From: JACVRW01 sp036519295
GTDB lineage: Bacteria; Actinomycetota; Thermoleophilia; Solirubrobacterales; Thermoleophilaceae
DNA: 7,558 nt
Assembly: GCA_036519295.1 (NCBI GenBank)
Contig: DATDLN010000161.1
Span: 1 to 7,558, forward strand
Direction: 5' to 3'
Part shown: in pieces, positions 1-6,756 of the stretch
Layout: every line of letters begins with the position of its first letter
Position numbering within the stretch: the stretch's first letter is position 1
Notes under the pieces: model-generated
What the model saw: the letters and a program-made list of their open reading frames with translations, nothing else
What the model was told of the DNA's origin: nothing
Databases searched by the model: none
Program-made: the position numbers and the translations under genes

Positions 1-1204
1 GCCTGGTCACCCAGCTGCGTGAAGCTGCCCGTGTACCAGAGGCCGCCCTCGCCGACGCCGTTCAGCTCGGCGAGCCGCGGGGCGGTGAAGAGGCCGCACG
101 AAAGAGTGCCCCAGACTCCGGCCAGTCCGTGCGCCGAGAGCGCGCCCACGGGATCGTCGAGCACCTTCTCGATCAGGATCACGCCGTAGACCACGATCAC
201 ACCGGCCACGGCGCCGATGATCGGCGCCGCCCAGAACTCCACGTAGCCGGACGGGGCGGTGATCGCCACGAGGCCGGCGATCGCGCCGTTGCCGGCCATG
301 CCCACGTCGTACGTCTTCGTGCGCAGGTACATCACGGTCAGCGCCGCCAGCACGCCGGCGGCGGCCGCCAGGTTGGTCACCAGAACGATCTCCGCGAAGC
401 GGTTGCCCAGCGCCCCGAGCGTCGAGCCGGGGTTGAAGCCGAACCAGCCGAGCCAGAGGATCAGCACGCCCAGGCCGACGAGCGGCATGGAGTGCCCCGG
501 GATCGCCCGCGGCCTGCCGTCCGGGCCGTACTTGCCCCGACGCGGGCCGAGGAGCAACAGCGCCGCCAGGCCGCCGGTCGCGCCGATCAGGTGCACCACC
601 GTCGAGCCGGCAAAGTCCTGCATGCCGACGTTCACCTGGAGCCAGCCGCCGCCGAAGATCCAGTGGCTGATGACCGGATAGATCAGCGCCGAGAAGACGA
701 TCGCGTAGATCACGTAGGCGCTGAACTTGATCCGCTCGAGCGTGGTCCCCCAGACGATCGCCAGGGAGAGGCGCAGAAGACGAACTGGAAGAACAGCAGC
801 GCCGCCGGGCTGACGCCCGCGATGTCGAGGAGCGGGAACTGGCTCGCCGCCTCGGCGGGAAGCGAGCTGACGTCGAGGAAGAAGCCGTTCGTCCCGGCGA
901 TCTCGCCCGCCCCGCCGAACGCGAGCGCGAAGCCAACGGCCCAGTATGCGATGGCGGCGATCGAGAAGTTCGTGAGGATCTTCACGACCCCGAGGCCGGC
1001 GTTCTTTGCGCGCGAGAAGCCGATCTCGAGGAACGCGAACCCTGCCTGCATGAACATCACGAGCACGCCCGCGACGATCACCCAAACGGTGTTCAGGCTG
1101 GAAACCGTCTCGTCGATCGTCGGGCCGTCCTGGGCCAGCGCCGCGGCCGGGGCCAGCAGAAATGCTCCGAGCGGCACGGCAGCCGCCAGGGCGATACGTC
1201 TCAT
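1..1204 (-). CDS. amt: Ammonium transporter (Amt/AmtB family), frameshifted and cut by the left window edge
   Basis: Membrane channel for ammonium/ammonia uptake of the Amt/MEP/Rh family. The ATG at 1202-1204 is preceded by AAGGAGG six bases upstream, so I prefer it to the in-frame TTG at 1237. Residues 1-22 look like a signal peptide (MRR, hydrophobic core, cut near ALA/QDG), followed by a first helix region with the family's AGFAFLEIGFSRAKN. After residue 145 (codon at 770-772) the frame breaks: the remaining open frame ends at a stop at 710-712, while the family sequence resumes one frame over with LAIVWGTTLERIKFSAY and stays open to base 1. The resumed part holds the signature DFAGSTVVH (pore His codon 591-593), LWLGWFGFNPGS, and the second pore His in SAHGLAGVWG (codon 129-131), matching the twin-His pair of AmtB. 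About 401 residues are visible; the C terminus lies outside. Family assignment is firm; whether the gene is functional depends on whether the frameshift is real. Confidence 0.93.
762..772 (-). other. Single-base frameshift site inside amt
   Basis: On the minus strand the reading TTC TGC GCC is followed by TC, TCC, CTG, GCG: one base is missing between the GCC codon (770-772) and the TCC codon (765-767). Adding one base gives an uninterrupted Amt protein on both sides. No slippery heptamer of the usual programmed-frameshift kind is seen here, and the downstream frame is undecayed for about 255 codons. A very recent mutation or an error in the sequence are the two likely explanations. Confidence 0.9.
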
Positions 1205-1210
1205 CAAGTG

Positions 1211-1217
1211 CCTCCTT
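1211..1217 (-). promoter_or_regulatory. Shine-Dalgarno of amt
   Basis: Minus-strand AAGGAGG lies six bases before the ATG at 1202-1204. It is the strongest ribosome binding site in the window and fixes the amt start at this ATG rather than at the in-frame TTG at 1235-1237, which would also lengthen the N terminus ahead of a good signal peptide. Confidence 0.8.
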
Positions 1218-1242
1218 CTCCGAGAATCCGCTGCCAACCTAC

Positions 1243-1262
1243 GACCGGCCCGGAGCCGGGTC
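1243..1262 (-). terminator. GC hairpin between the SnoaL-like gene and amt, possible terminator
   Basis: The minus-strand transcript can fold CCGGC / GCCGG around TCCGG, extended by GA/TC after a one-base bulge. It lies 20 bases past the SnoaL-like stop and just upstream of the amt leader. No T-run follows, so it is not a classical intrinsic terminator; such U-poor hairpins are often proposed as weak terminators in high-GC actinobacteria. I see no clear promoter for amt in the 78-nt gap, so read-through from upstream remains possible. Confidence 0.35.
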
Positions 1263-1282
1263 TTTGGCCAGATGTCGAAGAT

Positions 1283-1657
1283 TCAGGCGCTGGGTTTCGC
1301 CGCTCGGTCGGTCTCGGCCCTGAAACGGATGGCCCTCCCGTCCCGGACGGTCCACACTCCGGTCGCGCGAAGGTGAGTCTCCACGCCGCTGCTCTTGCCG
1401 CGACCCCTTTCCGAGAAGCGGACCAGGACTCGCTGGTCCCCGAGATCGCGGATCTCGTCGAGCTGGATGTGGAAGTCCTGGAAGGCGCCCACGTACCTGC
1501 GAAGGAACGCCAAGACCTCCTCGCGACCGTGTACGCCAAGGGCGTCCGGGTGCGGGGTGGACCACTCGATGTCCGGATCGAGAAGCTCTGGCGCGGGGTC
1601 CCCCCGCTGCCACCGCTCGTAGATGGCCTTCACGAGCTCGACTGCTTCCCGCGACAT
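1283..1657 (-). CDS. SnoaL-like / NTF2-like domain protein
   Basis: A 124-residue protein with the layout of a stand-alone SnoaL-like (NTF2 superfamily) cone-shaped fold. It has an N-terminal helix (SREAVELVKAIYERWQRGD), the short strand and loop LLDPDIEWSTPHP, then GREEVLAFLRRYVGAFQDF, an acidic turn DEIRDLGDQRVLVRF, and a closing strand pair TGVWTVRDGRAIRFRAE. Members of this fold include polyketide cyclases, isomerases and many uncharacterised proteins, so no reaction can be named. The C-terminal tail after the last strand is short (TDRAAKPSA). The ATG at 1655-1657 lies 5 bases after the decarboxylase stop; the only SD-like sequence, GAGG, overlaps that stop, so translation is probably coupled to the decarboxylase. 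A cytoplasmic location is inferred from the absence of a signal peptide or membrane segment. Confidence 0.85.
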   Translation of the reverse strand: MSREAVELVKAIYERWQRGDPAPELLDPDIEWSTPHPDALGVHGREEVLAFLRRYVGAFQDFHIQLDEIRDLGDQRVLVRFSERGRGKSSGVETHLRATGVWTVRDGRAIRFRAETDRAAKPSA

Positions 1658-1662
1658 TCGCC

Positions 1663-3120
1663 TCAGGCCAGCCGCTCGCCGTGCTCCGCCGCCACCTCGA
1701 GGAGCAGCTCCAGGTGCTCCGCTTCGGTGCGGAAGTTCACGATGCAGGCGCGGAGGCAGAAGCGGCCGTTCAAAACGGCGTTCGAGCAGTACACGCGCCC
1801 GTCGCCCATGACCGCCGTCATGACCCGCTCGTTCAGCCGGTCGAGCGCCTCGTCGTCGCCGCGGAGGGCGGCCGGCGCGTAGCGGAAGCAGCAGACCGAC
1901 AGTGATACGGGCGCCATCAGCTCGAAGTCGGGGTGCTCCTCCACTAGCTCGCCGAGGTAGCGAGCCAGGGCGGCGTCGTGGGCGATGCGCCTGCCGTATG
2001 CGGCTCGGCCATGGGCCAGCAGCGACAGCCAGATCCTGAACGCGGCGAAGCCGCGGCTGAAGTCGGGGCCGTGCATCCCAAGATCCACGCCCTGACGCAG
2101 GTCCTCATGGAGCCAGATGTAGGTGGCCTCGGTGGCGAAGGAGACGGCCAGCCGGCGCGGGTCGCGCACGAGCACGCAGCCGCCGAGCAGAGGCGTGTAG
2201 AGCCACTTGTGGGCATCTACGGCGATCGAGTCCGCCCGCTCGATCCCGGCCAGGAGCGGCCGCAGCTCGTTCGCGAGCACCGCCGGACCGCCGTAGCAGG
2301 CGTCGACGTGGAGGTGCGCCCCGTGCCGCTCGCAGAGCTCGGCGATCGCGGGCAGCGGGTCGATCGACCCGGTCGCGGTGGTCCCGGCGGTGGCGATCAC
2401 CGCCGCCGGCACGACGCCCGCGGCGAGATCGCGCTCGATTGCGTCGGCGAGGGCCTCCGGCCGCAGGCGCCAGCCGTCGTCCACTTCGATCGGCCGCACC
2501 GCATGGGATCCGATCCCGAGAAGGTCGGCCGCGCGCTGGTGCACCACGTGCGACTCGGTCGAGGCGTAGAACGCCAGGCGCGGTCCGTCCCGAACGCCGC
2601 GCTCGCGCGCCTCCTCGCTCGCCCGGTCACGTGCCAGCTTGAGGCCCACCAGGTTCGCCACCGCGCCGCCCGCCACCACGTGGCCGCCCGCCTCCGCCGG
2701 CAACCCGAAGCGGCCCGCGAGCCAGCGCATCAGATGCGCCTCGATCGTGGTCGCGCCGGGCGAGAGCCTGAATCCGCCGCTGTTCTGGTTCAGCGCCGCC
2801 GCCAGCAGGTCGGCGGCCGCCCCCGGCACTGTGCCCGCGCCCGAGACGTAGGCAAGGAAGCCCGGGTGGCCCGGATACATCGAGTTCTCGAGCAGGAGCG
2901 CGCGCAGGTGGCGGAGCAGCTCCCCCCGCTCCAGCGGCTCCTCGGGAATGTCGATTGCGAGCGCCTCGTGCAGCTCATCGGCCCGGAGCTCGCGGCTAAC
3001 GGGCAGCTCGGGTAGGCGGACCAGCAGCTCCACCCACAGCTCGACGGCGTCCTCGCCCAGCTCGCGGACGCGGTCGGGATCCCAATCGAGGTCGCGGACG
3101 GGCTCGGGCGGCTCGGGCAC
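1663..3120 (-). CDS. Group II pyridoxal-phosphate-dependent amino-acid decarboxylase (aromatic-L-amino-acid decarboxylase-like)
   Basis: A 485-residue, fold-type I PLP enzyme of the DDC/GAD/HDC/TyrDC family, expected to release CO2 from an amino acid in the cytoplasm. Seen in order: HPGFLAYVSGAGTVPGA near the substrate side; VVAGGAVANLVGLKLAR in the phosphate-binding region; STESHVVHQRAADLLG with H191, the residue that stacks on the cofactor ring; ATAGTTATGSIDPL; HVDACYGG with D273, which contacts the pyridine nitrogen; DAHKW with the Schiff-base lysine K305; and NGRFCLRACIVNFRTEAEH near the end. The substrate is not decidable by eye; the C-terminal NGRF..R....NFRT block is closest to the aromatic/DDC branch. 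The start is GTG at 3118-3120: an in-frame TAG lies just upstream and no clear Shine-Dalgarno is visible. The gene follows metH by 29 nt and precedes the SnoaL-like gene by 5 nt, suggesting co-transcription. Confidence 0.92.
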   Translation of the reverse strand: MPEPPEPVRDLDWDPDRVRELGEDAVELWVELLVRLPELPVSRELRADELHEALAIDIPEEPLERGELLRHLRALLLENSMYPGHPGFLAYVSGAGTVPGAAADLLAAALNQNSGGFRLSPGATTIEAHLMRWLAGRFGLPAEAGGHVVAGGAVANLVGLKLARDRASEEARERGVRDGPRLAFYASTESHVVHQRAADLLGIGSHAVRPIEVDDGWRLRPEALADAIERDLAAGVVPAAVIATAGTTATGSIDPLPAIAELCERHGAHLHVDACYGGPAVLANELRPLLAGIERADSIAVDAHKWLYTPLLGGCVLVRDPRRLAVSFATEATYIWLHEDLRQGVDLGMHGPDFSRGFAAFRIWLSLLAHGRAAYGRRIAHDAALARYLGELVEEHPDFELMAPVSLSVCCFRYAPAALRGDDEALDRLNERVMTAVMGDGRVYCSNAVLNGRFCLRACIVNFRTEAEHLELLLEVAAEHGERLA

Positions 3121-3130
3121 GGCGGCCCAG

Positions 3131-3154
3131 CCTAGTGCTCAGGGAGCACCTAGG
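3131..3154 (-). terminator. Hairpin overlapping the metH stop codon, possible terminator or attenuator
   Basis: Plus-strand CCTAGTGCTC (3131-3140) and GAGCACCTAGG (3144-3154) are complementary except for one bulged base, with a three-base loop. The metH TAG stop (3150-3152) sits inside one arm. On the minus strand the stem is followed by GC-rich sequence with no T-run, and the decarboxylase GTG comes 10 bases later. It may lower read-through from metH, stabilise a processed 3' end, or shape ribosome access to the decarboxylase start; the sequence alone cannot tell which. Confidence 0.45.
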
Positions 3155-6100
3155 CGGGGACCTCGTCCGCGACCGGATCGCGCTCGGGAGGCAGCGCGCC
3201 GCCGCGCTCGGTGCCGGCGATCAGCTCGTCAGGCGCCTTCTGCTTCGGCACGAAGCCGGACTTCATGCCGAAATAGACCGCCTGCGGGTGATGGGCGACG
3301 ATCGCCACCGTCGACTGCTCGGGCATCACGGCGTAGCCGTCGGAGAGCGTCATGCCGATCTCCTCGAGGCCGAGGAGGCGCCACACCTTCTCGTGCTCGG
3401 ACTGCTCCGGGCAGGCGGGATAGCCCCACGAGTAGCGGCGACCCTGGTCGAGGTCGATCCCGAGCTGGCGGCGGACCTCCGAGTGCAGCCACTCCGCGAG
3501 CCCCTCCGCGGTCTGAACGCCGAGTCCGTGGGTAAAGAGCTGCTCCGCGAACTCGCCCTCGCGCTCCAGCCGCTCGATGAGCTCGGTCACTTCGGGGCCG
3601 ACGGTCACGCCCTGGAGCGCGACCACGTCCCGCTCGCCCGAGTCCAGCGGACGGAAGAAGTCGGTGAGGCAGATGCGATCGTGCCTGGGCTGCCGCGGGA
3701 AGACCAGCCGCTCCAGCTCGCGCGCCGGGTCGTCGGGGTCGTAGACGACCAGCTCGTTGCCATCCGCGGCAGCCGGAAAGTAGCCGAGGCGGGCCTGTGG
3801 GTGCAGATAGTCCTGCTCCCGCCACATCCGCTCGAGGCGGGGCTGGAAGTCGTCGCCGACCAGCCGCTCCCACTCCTCGCCCTTCACGCCGCGTCCGCCC
3901 CAGTGGAGCTTGAACAGCACGTGACGGTCGAGGTAGGGGAAGACCTCGTCCAGGTCCACGTCCACGTCGCGTACGCCCCAGAAGGGCGGCTCCGGGATCG
4001 GAGCGTCCGTACGCACCGTTGACCGGACCGAGTCGTCGGTCAGCGGCGGACCGTCGTCCACCCGCTCGCCCTTCTCGCGCAGCTGGCGCGCCGCGTCGCG
4101 CATCTTGCCGACCAGCACCGCGCGCGCCTCGTCGTCGATCAGCGCGTCCATGGTGTCGAGCCCCTGGAAGGCGTCCTTGCAGTAGAAGACGCCCGGCTCG
4201 TAGATCTCGTCGGACTCCTTGCCCTTGGGGTAGAGGATCCGCCGCCCGAAGTCGCGATTGATCGCCGCCCCGCCGACCAGCACGGGGAACTCGAGCCCGC
4301 GCTCGTGCAGCTCCTGCACGCAGGTGGGCATCTGCTTGGACGTCGAGACGAGCAGCGCGGAGAGCCCAATGGCATCGGCGTCGTGCTCGATCGCGGCGTT
4401 GATGATCGTGTCGATCGGGACCTGCTTCCCGAGGTCGATCACGGTGTAGCCGTTGTTGGTGAGGATCGTGTTGACGAGCGACTTGCCGATGTCGTGCACG
4501 TCGCCGAACACGGTGGCGATCACGACCTTGCCCTTGGTGTGGCCCTCGATCTTCTCCAGGTAGTTCTCGAGCTGCGCCACCGCCCGCTTCATCACCTCGG
4601 CCGACTGGAGCACGAACGGCAGGATCAGCTCGCCGGCGCCGAACTTGTCGCCCACCTCCTTCATGGCGGGGAGCAGCACCGTGTTCAGCGTCGGAACCGC
4701 GCCGATCTTCTCCACCGAGCGGTCGATCCAGTCCTCCACGCCCTCCTTCTTGCGTCGCAGGATGTGGAAGTGGAGCGCCTCCTCGGGCTCCATGCCCTCG
4801 GTGGGGTCGCCCGCCGCCTCCTCCTCCGACTCCCCCTTCTGCTCGAAGTGGGCGATGAAGCGCTCGAGCGCGTCCTCGCGGCGGTTGAAGACGAGGTCGT
4901 CGGTGAGCTCGCGCTCCTCCTCCGGGATCTCCGGATAGGGCGTGATGTGGTTCGGGTTGACCATCGCCAGGTCGAGCCCCGCCTCCACGCAGTGGTGGAG
5001 GAAGACCGAGTTGAGAACCGCCCGCGCCCCCGGGGAGACGCCGAACGAGACATTCGAGACGCCCAGCGATGTCTGAACGCCCGGTAGCTCGGCCTTGATC
5101 CGCCGGATGCCCTCCATCGTCTCGATGGCGGACGGCCTCCACTCCTCGTCCCCGGTTGTGAGCGTGAAGGTGAGGGCGTCGAAGATCAGCGCCTCGCGGT
5201 CGAGGCCGTGCTCTTCGCAGGCCAGCTCGACGATGCGCTTCGCGACCTCCAGCTTGCGCTCGGCGGTCTTTGCCATGCCCTGCTCGTCGATCGTCAGCGC
5301 GATCAGCGCGGCACCGTGGGCCTTGGCGAGAGGAGCGACGACGTCGAGCTTGCCGCGCCCGGCCTCGAGGTTGACCGAGTTCACGATCGCCCGCCCCGGT
5401 ATCTGCTCGAGCGCGGCCTGGATGACCTCAGGCTCCGTCGAGTCGACCTGGATCGGCGCCGGCTGCGTCAGCGCGATGCGCTTGACGACCTCGCGCATCT
5501 GCTCGTCCTCGTCCTGGCGCTCGGTCAGCGCCACGCAGACGTCGAGGACGTGGGCGCCGCCCTGGACCTGGTCCTCGGCGACCTGGACGAGCCCGTCGTA
5601 GTCGCTCGCGAGCAGCAGCTCCTTGGCCTTGCGCGAGCCCTGCGAGTTCACCCGCTCGCCGACGAGCGTCGGGCGAGGCTGCTGCACGAGCGGAGTGGCG
5701 GTCATCATGCTCGACACGAGCACGGGCGCGCGCTCGGGGCGCGCGGCAACCTCGCGTCCACCCACTCGCTCCACGATCGCGCGTATGTGGTCCGGCGTGG
5801 TTCCGCAGCAACCGCCGACGACCGAGATCCCGTGGCGCTCGACGAACTCCTGGAGGACGGTCGCCAGCGGGTCGGGCTCCTCGGGGAAGATCGTCTCGCC
5901 GTTCGGGCCCTGAAGCGGTAGGCCCGCGTTGGGGATGCAGTGCACGGGGACCGGGCTGATCTCGCCCAGGTAGCGGATCGCGTCGCGCATGTCCTCGGGC
6001 CCGGTCGAGCAGTTGAGCCCGATCACGTCGACGTCGAGTGCCGTAAGCGTGCTGAGCACCGCCTGGATGTCGGTGCCGAGCAGCATCTTGCCGCCCTGCG

Positions 6101-6683
6101 GGAGCAGGGACACGCTCGTCTGGATCGGCAGCGCGCGCCCGGCGAGCTTGAAGGCCTCGCGGGCGCCGAACACGGCGGCCTTGACCTCGAGGATGTCCTG
6201 CGCCGTCTCGATGATGATCAGGTCGGCGCCGCCCTCGACCAGGCTGCGCGCCTGCTCGGTGAAGACCTCGACCAGCTCGCGGAAGGTGATCCTCCCGAGC
6301 GTCGGGTCGTCGCTTGCCGGCAGCTGGCCGGTGGGGCCGATCGAGCCGGCCACGAAGCGGTGCTCGCCGGCGGCGGCACGGGCAATCTCGGCGGCCCTGC
6401 GGTTGATCTCTGCCGTGTGCTCGGCCAGGCCCCACTCCTCCAGCTTCAGCCGGCTGGCCTGGAAGGTGTCCGTCTCGAGCACCTCCGCGCCGGCCTCGAG
6501 CATCGACTCGTGCACGCCCTGAATCACGTCCGGGCGGTTCAGCACGAGGGCCTCGTGGCACTTGCCCGGGAGGCCGCCGTAGTCCTCGGAGGTCAGCTCG
6601 AACTGCTCGAGCGTCGCGCCCATGCCGCCGTCGAAGACGACGACCCGGCTGCGTGCTGCTTCGATGTAGTCGCGCTCGGCCAA
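3150..6683 (-). CDS. metH: Cobalamin-dependent methionine synthase (5-methyltetrahydrofolate:homocysteine methyltransferase)
   Basis: Transfers the methyl group of 5-methyl-THF to homocysteine via cob(I)alamin, giving methionine and THF in the cytoplasm. At 1177 residues it is close to the 1227 of E. coli MetH, with all modules. Homocysteine domain, about 1-320: FDGGMGATLEQ, then zinc ligands C225 (GLNCSTGP) and C292/C293 (GGCCGTTP). Pterin-binding domain, about 335-600: GERVN at 342-346. An acidic linker follows at about 617-635. The four-helix cap, about 640-713, has MKEVGDKFGAGE then LPFVLQSAEVMK. The Rossmann B12 domain carries DVHDIG (D728, H730, G733; H730 is the lower cobalt ligand), GLSALLVSTS (773-782) and VGG. 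The reactivation domain, about 890-1150, has RYSWGYPACPEQSEH (R1083, Y1088), so SAM-dependent repair of cob(II)alamin is expected. The in-frame start is TTG at 6681-6683; no in-frame ATG lies before the catalytic core. No cobalamin or SAM riboswitch is visible in the 73-nt gap upstream. Confidence 0.97.
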   Translation of the reverse strand: MAERDYIEAARSRVVVFDGGMGATLEQFELTSEDYGGLPGKCHEALVLNRPDVIQGVHESMLEAGAEVLETDTFQASRLKLEEWGLAEHTAEINRRAAEIARAAAGEHRFVAGSIGPTGQLPASDDPTLGRITFRELVEVFTEQARSLVEGGADLIIIETAQDILEVKAAVFGAREAFKLAGRALPIQTSVSLLPQGGKMLLGTDIQAVLSTLTALDVDVIGLNCSTGPEDMRDAIRYLGEISPVPVHCIPNAGLPLQGPNGETIFPEEPDPLATVLQEFVERHGISVVGGCCGTTPDHIRAIVERVGGREVAARPERAPVLVSSMMTATPLVQQPRPTLVGERVNSQGSRKAKELLLASDYDGLVQVAEDQVQGGAHVLDVCVALTERQDEDEQMREVVKRIALTQPAPIQVDSTEPEVIQAALEQIPGRAIVNSVNLEAGRGKLDVVAPLAKAHGAALIALTIDEQGMAKTAERKLEVAKRIVELACEEHGLDREALIFDALTFTLTTGDEEWRPSAIETMEGIRRIKAELPGVQTSLGVSNVSFGVSPGARAVLNSVFLHHCVEAGLDLAMVNPNHITPYPEIPEEERELTDDLVFNRREDALERFIAHFEQKGESEEEAAGDPTEGMEPEEALHFHILRRKKEGVEDWIDRSVEKIGAVPTLNTVLLPAMKEVGDKFGAGELILPFVLQSAEVMKRAVAQLENYLEKIEGHTKGKVVIATVFGDVHDIGKSLVNTILTNNGYTVIDLGKQVPIDTIINAAIEHDADAIGLSALLVSTSKQMPTCVQELHERGLEFPVLVGGAAINRDFGRRILYPKGKESDEIYEPGVFYCKDAFQGLDTMDALIDDEARAVLVGKMRDAARQLREKGERVDDGPPLTDDSVRSTVRTDAPIPEPPFWGVRDVDVDLDEVFPYLDRHVLFKLHWGGRGVKGEEWERLVGDDFQPRLERMWREQDYLHPQARLGYFPAAADGNELVVYDPDDPARELERLVFPRQPRHDRICLTDFFRPLDSGERDVVALQGVTVGPEVTELIERLEREGEFAEQLFTHGLGVQTAEGLAEWLHSEVRRQLGIDLDQGRRYSWGYPACPEQSEHEKVWRLLGLEEIGMTLSDGYAVMPEQSTVAIVAHHPQAVYFGMKSGFVPKQKAPDELIAGTERGGALPPERDPVADEVPA

Positions 6684-6689
6684 GAGGCC

Positions 6690-6719
6690 ATCGTACCAAC
6701 CTTGACACGATTGTGTGAA
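6690..6719 (-). promoter_or_regulatory. Candidate metH promoter, giving a very short or absent leader
   Basis: On the minus strand TTCACA (plus 6714-6719) and TACGAT (plus 6690-6695) are separated by 18 bases, resembling -35 and actinobacterial TANNNT -10 boxes. Transcription would begin about 6-8 bases further, at or next to the TTG start codon, so the message would be nearly leaderless. This would explain the absence of a Shine-Dalgarno at the TTG. In a sequence this short, pairs of loose boxes also arise by chance. Confidence 0.4.
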
Positions 6720-6721
6720 GG
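6700..6721. promoter_or_regulatory. Imperfect 22-nt dyad upstream of metH, operator-like
   Basis: The arms CCTTgACAC and GTGTgAAGG flank a central GATT; 18 of 22 positions are symmetric. The dyad overlaps the -35 box and spacer of the candidate metH promoter, which is where a dimeric repressor would act. It is AT-richer than its surroundings. I do not recognise it as the site of a named regulator. Folding as an RNA hairpin is less attractive, since the candidate start of transcription is downstream of it. Confidence 0.4.
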
Positions 6722-6733
6722 TTTACTGGCGAA

Positions 6734-6750
6734 GCGCCCGACCGGGGCGC
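6734..6750 (-). terminator. GC hairpin after the UPF0104-type gene, possible terminator
   Basis: GCGCCC (6734-6739) and GGGCGC (6745-6750) form a perfect six-pair stem with a five-base loop, 7 bases past the stop codon of the membrane-protein gene. On the minus strand it is followed by TTCGCCAGTAAACC, which has no real T-run. Its position between a gene end and the candidate metH promoter fits a weak terminator separating two transcription units. Confidence 0.45.
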
Positions 6751-6756
6751 CTGCGG

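Noticed and set aside
129..1376. Long open frame on the plus strand opposite amt and the SnoaL-like gene
   Set aside because: It is antisense to genes with clear family motifs, has a composition rich in R/A/H/D typical of high-GC shadow frames, and shows no recognisable domain.
1441..1457. Perfect inverted repeat CGAGATC / GATCTCG with a three-base loop
   Set aside because: It lies in the SnoaL-like coding region and encodes the family-typical DEIRDLGD turn; most likely chance repetition of GAT/GAG codons.
4982..5001. Inverted repeat CCTCCAC / GTGGAGG with a six-base loop inside metH
   Set aside because: It falls in conserved coding sequence (LHHCVEAG) with no link to a start, stop or gap; expected by chance at this GC content.
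3229..5142. Second minus-strand open frame of 637 codons inside metH
   Set aside because: An out-of-frame reading dominated by R/G/A, expected in GC-rich coding sequence; the true frame carries all catalytic motifs.
6702..6727. Plus-strand TTGACA followed by TTTACT, a possible rightward promoter
   Set aside because: The spacing is only 14 bases, and transcription would run antisense into the membrane-protein gene, where no plus-strand gene exists. The TTGACA is better explained as part of the dyad.
6684..6756. Cobalamin or SAM riboswitch ahead of metH
   Set aside because: The gap is 73 nt and partly filled by a terminator-like hairpin and promoter boxes. It is too short for a cobalamin riboswitch and shows no B12-box or SAM-aptamer pattern.
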